Source: Styela clava (Eukaryota > Chordata > Ascidiacea > Stolidobranchia > Styelidae). Taken from it: a stretch of 64,000 bases of DNA. The notes beneath the pieces were generated by a model. The model had not been told where the DNA came from and made no database searches. It saw only the letters and a program-made list of their open reading frames with translations. Shown here one piece after another: positions 57,601 through 64,000 of this stretch. The stretch lies in contig NC_135260.1 in the NCBI RefSeq assembly GCF_964204865.1, positions 6,200,001-6,264,000 on the forward strand, in the 5' to 3' direction. A program made the translations under genes and the position numbers. The number at the start of each line of letters is the position of its first letter. The first letter of the stretch is position 1.

Positions 57601-60600
57601 TTTTCCTGTTAAATAGTAAGCACCCCCTAGTCATGGAACAATCAACCCGAACCCGAGGAATCAGACACTAAATAAAGTTGTGATATATCTCTCTCTTAAG
57701 ATTAAATCACACTCCGCAATGCTTGCAGCATATTGATTTTTAGGGTTCACAGTTTGGCTGCAAAGCTGTGGATTTCACATTGTTGCGTCACAACAACGCA
57801 AGGTCAGGGAAACTCTATGCTATGTTTCAATCGGCACGCAATTTTCTCTGGTAGTAAAGGAAGGTAAAAAATAGCAACACACAGAAACTCAACTGCCATC
57901 CAAGTACCCCTGGAAATCTTCTCTGGAATCCCCGGATGGAGCAAGGCATATCCTTCAGATACCATAGAATTTCTTGATAATCAATAAGGTTCTCAAAATC
58001 CCCTCACCTTGAGTGCTTTCTCTCTTTCACTATTTATATCTTGAGCATGTAATGTACTCAATTTTTCAGTGTGACCTGTAGCGTCAAATCTGAGTTTATC
58101 GAGATCTTTAGTTTTTTGTTTAAGTTCTGATTGCGTCTTTTCTAACATCTGGCCGAGTTCGCGTTCAGTAGATGACAGACGAGACTCCAATTTGTCTCGA
58201 TGTTCCTGTAATAATATTTATAAATTTCAAATAGAAAAATTGCAAGTTAGTTTCTATGACTATAAATACAATTTTTTTCATTTAAGATCGGAAACAAAAA
58301 TCAGTTATTTAAGAGAGCTTACGTTGGTAAAGATGTGCAACTTTAATGTAGGCCTATTGCTGAGTTGTACACGATAAATTTCAATAGGCGATTTAAACTT
58401 CGGTTCGGCATTATAGTTTTGATACCTTCATTTGAAATATCTTTTATCTCGCAAAATAGATAACTACCGTATTTCATGGACCATATTCATAAAATAGAAA
58501 AATATCAGAACAAAATTCAAATATCACAAAAATTAGAATCTAACAACTTTTTGCAAACTTCTAATAGGCTATTGAGGAAAATATCATTATTGATAAATAT
58601 AAATTATTTGATTGGTGAACCACGAAAACATTCTCACCATGGTCTTTTTTAAACATGTTGCCAGATATTTTTTCACATCAGAATCATTTCCAGGAACAAA
58701 TTGTAACGACAGATGAGTTAGATGTTTGAATGGATTTGTTTCAATAACATTCAATAAACCAGATCCATTCCCTGAACCACTGAAACTAGGTTGAAACCCA
58801 CAGTTTCCTGATGACTCAAACTGTTAAATTAAGATAGAAAAAAAATGAAGAGAATAATTGATATAATAAATGGGGATGAACTGAATCTGAAGACAAGAAA
58901 CCACCAAATTTATGAAGCTTTGACGTCATCAAATTTTCAAACACAATTCTGAGCAGTATTCATTTTAGCAACACTTCAGTGCATAAACCTGGTTGTTGGT
59001 GTTTTCTACCCAACTATGCTGGTATCACAGGTTGAGAACACAGTTTCGAATCCTCTGCTAATTACCTCACCCCCATTATAATAAATTGGGTTTCAATACT
59101 TCCTAAACTAACTAACTAACAGTAACTAACTATGTATCAATAACTGCTAGAGTCCTAATAATTAATAATGGCAAGATGTCAAAAACTTCATAAAATTATA
59201 TATAAAAGCAGATGAAATTTCAGTTGGAACTTGATCCCCAAATATAATAAATTACATTTACCCTGAGAAAACACTTCAAAAGAGGAAAATCCAGTATTTC
59301 ACCCTATATTACCTCTTACCTGTAATAAAAATTTTGGTGTTTCTTTATTTTCTTCAAGTCTACACTGTTGTAATAATCCAGTAAATCTTTGTGGAAAAGC
59401 ACTGAAGTCCACAAGTAGTCCTTGTTGAGTTTTCAAGCTGAATATATAAAAAAAAATTGCACGGTAATACAAAGTTGAAATTTCAGAACTTTGAACAACA
59501 ATATAGAACTTTAATGAAGTACTTGGTACTCAATATTTTATTTTAGGCTATTAGAACAGCAGATGCAGGAATGAATGACCATTCAGAAATTTTATGAATT
59601 CGCATAGTAGTATGACCCATAGCGATCATTTTGTATGAGATGCAAAGTTTTAAAGAGATTAAAGAACATAATACTATTGCAAAAGCAAAATTCAATATTG
59701 TATCGATTAGATCCACAGAGAACTGACAACAGATGGAATGGAAGGCTATGATCGCCGATGTCTGCAACAGACCTGGCACATGAAGAAGAAGAAGTTTCTA
59801 TGGCATATAACTAGACGTAGTCAATGGTAGTTTCATCATTTCATATGTGAAAAATAATGATGGAATAGAAAACTTACCATCTATCAAACGCAAAAATTTA
59901 CACTAGTTCAAAGCATTTATAAAGAGATGCTATTTGACAATCAGAATAATAAACATTACTGATTTTCCTATAAATTATAATGAGTTTATAAATCATGAGT
60001 TGGGGGGGATTTTAAATTCCCTGGAGTCTGGGAATTGAACTTTTGAATTGAAATTAAAATTGACCAATTGTTCATAGCCATACAGATGTTTAGAACTATA
60101 GTCGAATCTTCAGTAGGGAGCCAGAAACAGTCAAAATTTGATCCGCAAAGCCGCAAGTCAGAGTAAAAAACTTTTAAAACCCTGAGTCTGAAGTCCGATT
60201 CGATTGTAAATTCCCCCCCCCCCACTTCACAGCCTTCCTTTAACATAATTTAACTGCTTTTTCAGTGCAAAATGTAAATAAATTTAACATGGAGTAACAA
60301 GACCTCGACCATTCAAGTATGGGAATTCTGATTCATAAATAAGTATATAAAATAACTAATAACCTTTGGAAATCTTCTTCTCCGAGACAAAGATTAAATA
60401 AAAAGAAGGGATCGTTATCATCTGTTAATCTGACAAGTAAATCTTTCCGATGTAAAGGAGATGTCGTCGTTTGTATTTCCACTGTAATCTTGATAGATAC
60501 TTGCCTAAAATTGAAAATTATCTTTTAATTAGAAGAATCTCATTGTCTCAGTGTCTGTAGCTTTAGTCATTTTACCCCTAGCTGCACTCATGGATCAAGA

Positions 60601-61557
60601 GCTTTCTGATTTCTGAGTGAGTTCTCGTGACCTTGCTTTAAATTGACTAAAAAGCCATATCCAAACTAGATTTAGATACAAGGATTATTGAAATTTGAAT
60701 GACATTTTATGTATAAACTGCATTTATTTTAAATTGGATTAGGTAGAGCAATGCAATTCAAAATTTGTTATGCGAGTCAAGCTCCAACTTAAATATTATT
60801 AATTGTGAATAAAAAACAGAAACACCATTTCAACTACTCCTTTCTATATTGTCTGACACATTAAATCAATGTTTTCTTCTGTGCTCCCAATGTAGTGAGA
60901 CTACCTAAGTCTCTCAACTATTTATTGAATTGAAAGATACATAAAGAAGAACTTTCAGAATGTGCATGCTCGCATTTATTTCCTTACAGAATTGAAATTT
61001 TAGGACTTGAAATCAGGCACAAGATTGACAAACGTTTCACAGACCCTCAGAATAAGGACGGAGATTTAATCATAAAATCAGATTTTCAGTATAAGATTCA
61101 TCACAGGGTCATAAGCTTTTGGGATTTTATATGGAATACTTGTAATATAGTGAATTAAATTATAACTTTTTATTAGGCAAATAGAATGGTTATATAAATA
61201 TTTTGGTTGGCTAATACTAGTTGAACTAACAGAGAACTGAAAATGGTACCAAGCATCTCTTCAAGGATGTAGTGAGTAAAATAGCTTGCTAACCTTTTCT
61301 ACAAAATCCTAGATATTTGGGTCAAATAAGTGAATATTTGGAAAGCTGATGAGGTTATAGAACATTATCCTGCGCACAAGCTCAAAAGTGCCAGGCCAAT
61401 TGACAGTCAGGCTATTATGCCATATAGTAGAATAATCATGTCTTTCTTGATGCAAAGTTACAATTCCTACTAAATTCAAATTTCTCTCCCACCTGTCTTC
61501 AGCATCTTGTGTTTTATATCGTACATTATGAAGTTCAGAATATAAGGTTTCTGTCAT
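45698..61557 (-). CDS. SASS6: Spindle assembly abnormal protein 6 homologue (SAS-6), centriole cartwheel protein
   Basis: Fifteen coding exons, in order: 61557-61493, 60504-60364, 59437-59320, 58820-58638, 58205-58008, 57049-56933, 56162-56010, 55509-55393, 54686-54597, 53800-53636, 51162-51066, 50012-49837, 48772-48507, 47124-46992, 45850-45698. All have GT/AG borders and compatible phases, giving 723 residues (human SASS6 is 657). The N-terminal head (about 1-170) carries [17 protein letters not shown] (40-56) and [13 protein letters not shown], whose Phe139 aligns with the Phe131 used for head-head contact in vertebrates. A long coiled coil follows (about 172-490), ending [11 protein letters not shown], then a disordered tail with a KEN box at 617-619 and [11 protein letters not shown] near the end, matching the conserved vertebrate C-terminus. 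SAS-6 dimers assemble into the ninefold cartwheel that templates centrioles; the KEN box is the APC/C-Cdh1 degradation signal in human SAS-6. Introns hold several transposons and SINE-like pieces. Identification is very secure. Confidence 0.96.
45902..46101. mobile_element. Miniature inverted-repeat element, GGTGCTCC family, copy 9
   Basis: Left end GGCGCTACAGAAGTATGTGT and right end GGGAGTACC, with 8-bp duplication TTCAAATG (45894-45901) and CTCAAATG (46102-46109), 7 of 8. The interior has the long-form CCTATGGGCAGG segment. It lies in the last SAS-6 intron, about 45 bases upstream of the final exon. Confidence 0.8.
47513..47718. mobile_element. Fold-back miniature element with TA target site
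   Basis: The left arm TGCAATTCAAGAGTCCTGCT... and right arm ...TCTTGAATTGCA pair over about 60 bases, sharing GCTGCACA, AACACAAATATATTTCTGTA and TCTGACC. TA flanks both ends, as for Tc1/mariner-type insertions. It lies in the intron between SAS-6 exons 13 and 14, close to exon 14. Confidence 0.75.
48172..48428. repeat. Dispersed repeat, second copy of 17831-18111
   Basis: Shows the same order of conserved words as the first copy: GGATCCCCCAAAAC-like start, GTGTCCCATCACTAATTAAT, CGTGAGATATCGCGT and an ACAGACAGACAAATAC tail. It lies in a SAS-6 intron, directly downstream of exon 13's partner intron border region. Confidence 0.7.
49560..49763. repeat. hAT-type element fragment, right end
   Basis: Contains TTTTGGATATTTATGTCCAA, TTGTTAGCTAGTTATTTTTGA and the right end GTTTGTGAACCACTG, all shared with the element at 19502-19819. 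The left end is not recognisable. It lies in a SAS-6 intron, near exon 12. Confidence 0.5.
51663..51793. mobile_element. Miniature inverted-repeat element, GGTGCTCC family, copy 10 (truncated)
   Basis: The left end GGTGCTCCAGAAGTATGTGT and the long-form interior are present up to ACACAGACAGTCCC. The right terminal repeat is missing, so the copy is truncated. It is intronic in SAS-6. Confidence 0.75.
51794..53635. other. Large SAS-6 intron segment
   Basis: Part of the intron between exons 10 and 11. AT-rich, with no second gene or element I can name. Confidence 0.4.
54107..54342. mobile_element. Miniature inverted-repeat element, GGTGCTCC family, copy 11
   Basis: 236 bp, nearly identical in sequence and equal in length to copy 6 at 28709-28944. 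8-bp duplication CCTTTTTT (54099-54106) and CCTTTATT (54343-54350), 7 of 8. It is intronic in SAS-6, between exons 9 and 10. The open frame across it is the same by-product seen in copy 6. Confidence 0.9.
56235..56520. repeat. SINE-like, tRNA-derived repeat in a SAS-6 intron
   Basis: Shares TTACCCTGCGTGGGTTC, a GTTCGAATTCC B-box-like word and TATGTGCGA with 31600-31680. Its downstream body (ACATGGACTGTTAACCAGAC, GAAGCCGT, AAATATGTAAATCC) is shared with about 42515-42632. I take it as one SINE family with two partial copies elsewhere in the window. Confidence 0.55.
57342..57583. mobile_element. hAT-type miniature element in a SAS-6 intron
   Basis: Left end CAGTAGTTTCAAACGGTGGGGCG and right end AAAACTTTGACAACCATTG, with the AAAACATATTTTCACCTCAC and TTATTTTTGACGTGGG words of the 19502-19819 family. 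An 11-G run sits near 57543-57553. It is followed directly by a CAGGGGTTCTCAACC word at 57589 that may begin another element. Confidence 0.5.
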
Positions 61558-61565
61558 TATGTTCT
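61558..61565 (-). promoter_or_regulatory. Splice acceptor 6 bases upstream of the SAS-6 start codon
   Basis: On the minus strand the sequence TTTTTATCTGCTTTCTAG is followed by AACATA and the ATG at 61557. This strong acceptor leaves a 5' UTR of six bases on this exon, so the mRNA start is joined from elsewhere, either a non-coding upstream exon or a spliced leader. Confidence 0.6.
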
Positions 61566-64000
61566 AGAAAGCAGATAAAAATAATATTGTTTACAATGCT
61601 CATTCAAAATTTCATCGTTATCGGTTACAGACTTATAAGCTCATTCACAAGAAGACCAAATCAACTGTCCTGTAAGCATGATTTGTTTTTTACAAGGATT
61701 GTACGCAATTAGCAAAGACTGATCTAAATCTCAAGTTACATATGGTATGAATGACATAATAAATCAAATTTTATGATTTTTGAAGATTAAACTGAAATAA
61801 TAATCTTAACTACTAAACCAACAAACAACTTATAGGAAGTAATATAAGCCTATGACTAGTGTAGAAATGCAGCACACATTAATAAAAAGTAAAATTAAAG
61901 ATGAGGATATGGATATGGATAAATTCCATTTCGATATAGTCTATTTTCATAGGCAAAACTAATAACAAGAGTGAGTCAAATCTAGGAATAAATTTGAATT
62001 TATATTGGATCTAATACATTAATATGTTATATAGCAAAGTTAGGAACAAACTCCTGAACTCTTACACCCACCACCCCGCCAAGGCAGCAAGTGATTTAGG
62101 GTTTGAAACATTGCAATCCAGCAATCAGTCACTGGAATCTGTGATTGTTCAAATCTAATGTCAGTACAGCAGTATGTAGGTACATCTTTATATAAATAAG
62201 CATGAATGAGGCATGATTGAAAGAATGAATCAAGTATTTCTGTATTTTGGCTGCTTCACCTTAAAACTTAACAATTTGACAATTCTACAATTACGGAATA
62301 TGCAACCAGCACATGGATAGAATTCACATATTTCAGTATTTACATACAGAGCTGCAGAAAGTGATATCAGCAGACAAAATTCAGAGTAAAATGACAAGAT
62401 GAAGTCATACATTCAAGCTAGTCTATACCGCACTGTAACAAAACAAACTTACAAAAGTTCTACGTATTTTTTATATCTTGTCATGCCAGCATGCAGGCAA
62501 TGTCCAGCCTGCCAGATGTTGGAACTGTTGCGTTAAATACCCTAATCTATCGCCAGCTTACCGTACCATAGCTACACAGACACGACTCAATAAACAGATA
62601 AAGCCTATTTCATACATCTACAGAATTGTCCAAATACCTTGTGCACTGATATCTGTTTATACAAGTACTAACACGCTACTAAAAGTCAGATGAAAACAAT
62701 AAACCGTGTGAATACATTTATCAAACAATTCCACGTTTTGTAGAAGCCGCCAATCTATCGTCATAACGGTATTGTATGCTTCAATGATTTGAAGTCAACA
62801 ATATGTTCTCCACGAGCGTCTTCTAGCGGTCACCAAAATTCCCTTTTCATACGACAGAAGGAACTTATCTGCGCCTGAATTTCTTATTGATGCAGAGAAC
62901 GAATGAAAAACTAATGCGCGAACAAAGAATTTTAAAAACATCGTGCAAACTTTTTGATCCATTTGGTATTATGTATGTTTTTTGAGTCTCTATTCATTCA
63001 AACTTCGATGCCCCAAAGGTGTTATATCAAACCTAATATATTGATCACGATATAATATGAACAGTAGTGTGGATGTGGACTCGCCTCGATAAAGTAGGTA
63101 GTTATTGTATTGCTATACAATAACCAACTCAGCAAGATATAGACAAAAAACGAAAAAAGTAAGTCAACTTAAGCAAATACAGTGCATACAATAATGCAAA
63201 AGAAACCTATCTCATCTGCCTCACATTGTATTGAGTCAAATGGAACTACGATAATCATATATGAATGAAAACGTTTGAAAGTTCATTTCATTTTGAACAG
63301 AACGGTGGTAATATCCTAGCATCTAAATAAATGTTGCTACATTTATGAAAAACTAGTCGGTGTATTCTGTGATAGCAGGGATAGACGATAGACGATGATT
63401 GGTTTGTCACAAACGCGACAGCAGCAATGGCAGACAATACGTATCGGTCGGGAGTATACTAGAAATATACCAATCAGCAGTTCATTAAGTGGAATGTCTT
63501 TGTATCGACTAAATTTTACGTAAGTGTACACTTATTTTCTCCGTATAGACAAGGACCTATTCATTATCACTAAGCAGGTGTTGTGTATCACTCATCAAAA
63601 CGTAATTGTAAACACCGAATGAAACATAATACGCCTTCCTTTATTGTTTTACACTGAGGCTAAATTAAATCATCGATTTATATAGTTCCCATACGCATAG
63701 TCGGACTGGGATAACAATCGCGTGGTCTGGTATGATATCAAGTTAGATATGTTTAGTGTAAATATGTTGTTTTCAATATATAAGTATACTTGAAATCAAA
63801 TCGTGTGGAATATTTAGAGGGATTGGGAGGTTTTCTGTCGCGTGTCGTGTTGTATTGCTTGGATGATAATAAATTACAGAGCCATTTATAATTCATGATG
63901 GTTTTTATTGGTTCATGGGTTTTAAATGATGTATTGCGCATGTTATTCTTTCTGGGATGTTACTCAATTTGAGTTTTGCGTTATTTCAGCAAGATATCTT
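61566..64000. other. Region upstream of SAS-6
   Basis: The SAS-6 promoter and any non-coding first exon should lie here. I see no coding signature on either strand and no mobile element with readable ends. The sequence is AT-rich up to the window edge. Confidence 0.35.

Noticed and set aside
57589..57970. Possible further hAT element starting CAGGGGTTCTCAACC
   Set aside because: The left end is convincing, but I could not find a matching right end or target duplication.
1..64000. CRISPR arrays, operons, Shine-Dalgarno sites and other prokaryotic features
   Set aside because: Spliced genes show a eukaryotic nuclear genome, and no regularly spaced short repeat array was seen.

Overview
This is a eukaryotic, AT-rich, intron-rich and transposon-rich window from an animal genome. 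The evidence is spliced genes with GT/AG introns, metazoan proteins (a Rab27-type GTPase, the centriole protein SAS-6, a phospholipase B-like pseudogene) and many short inverted-repeat transposons with target-site duplications (TSDs). An invertebrate is most likely. A tunicate would fit the low GC, the modest intron sizes and the splice acceptors lying just upstream of start codons, but the sequence does not prove it.

Layout. At 679-1658 (minus) lie the first two coding exons of a type II membrane protein that runs off the left edge, possibly a glycosyltransferase. From 3060 to 6620 is a decayed LTR retrotransposon (gag and integrase remnants) interrupted by a hAT element with its TSD intact. 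Two tandem duplications follow, of about 290 bp at 8992-9565 and about 510 bp at 9731-10748; the second carries a 39-bp palindrome. At 13155-14474 (minus) is a phospholipase B-like pseudogene with a second, related hAT element inserted just upstream of its surviving 5' end. From 16350 to 30870 I find no convincing gene, only scattered transposon copies.

The two intact genes are convergent. A Rab27-type gene (plus) starts at 30939 and has two alternative terminal exons, ending at 37449 or 39870. Each rewrites the last quarter of the GTPase, including the G5 loop and the prenylated tail. SAS-6 (minus) has 15 coding exons between 61557 and 45698 and encodes 723 residues. It keeps the head-domain signature, the phenylalanine used for head-head contact, a long coiled coil, a KEN box and the conserved C-terminal tail. 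The space between them (39871-45697) is filled with hAT-type miniature elements and SINE-like pieces.

The most abundant repeat is a family of about 115-240 bp elements with long terminal inverted repeats and 8-bp TSDs. I count eleven copies, eight with the TSD readable directly. The most interesting biological signal is the duplicated, apparently mutually exclusive last exon of the Rab27-type gene. The gene models were assembled by hand from splice sites, reading phase and remembered family features; no search or transcript data were available.
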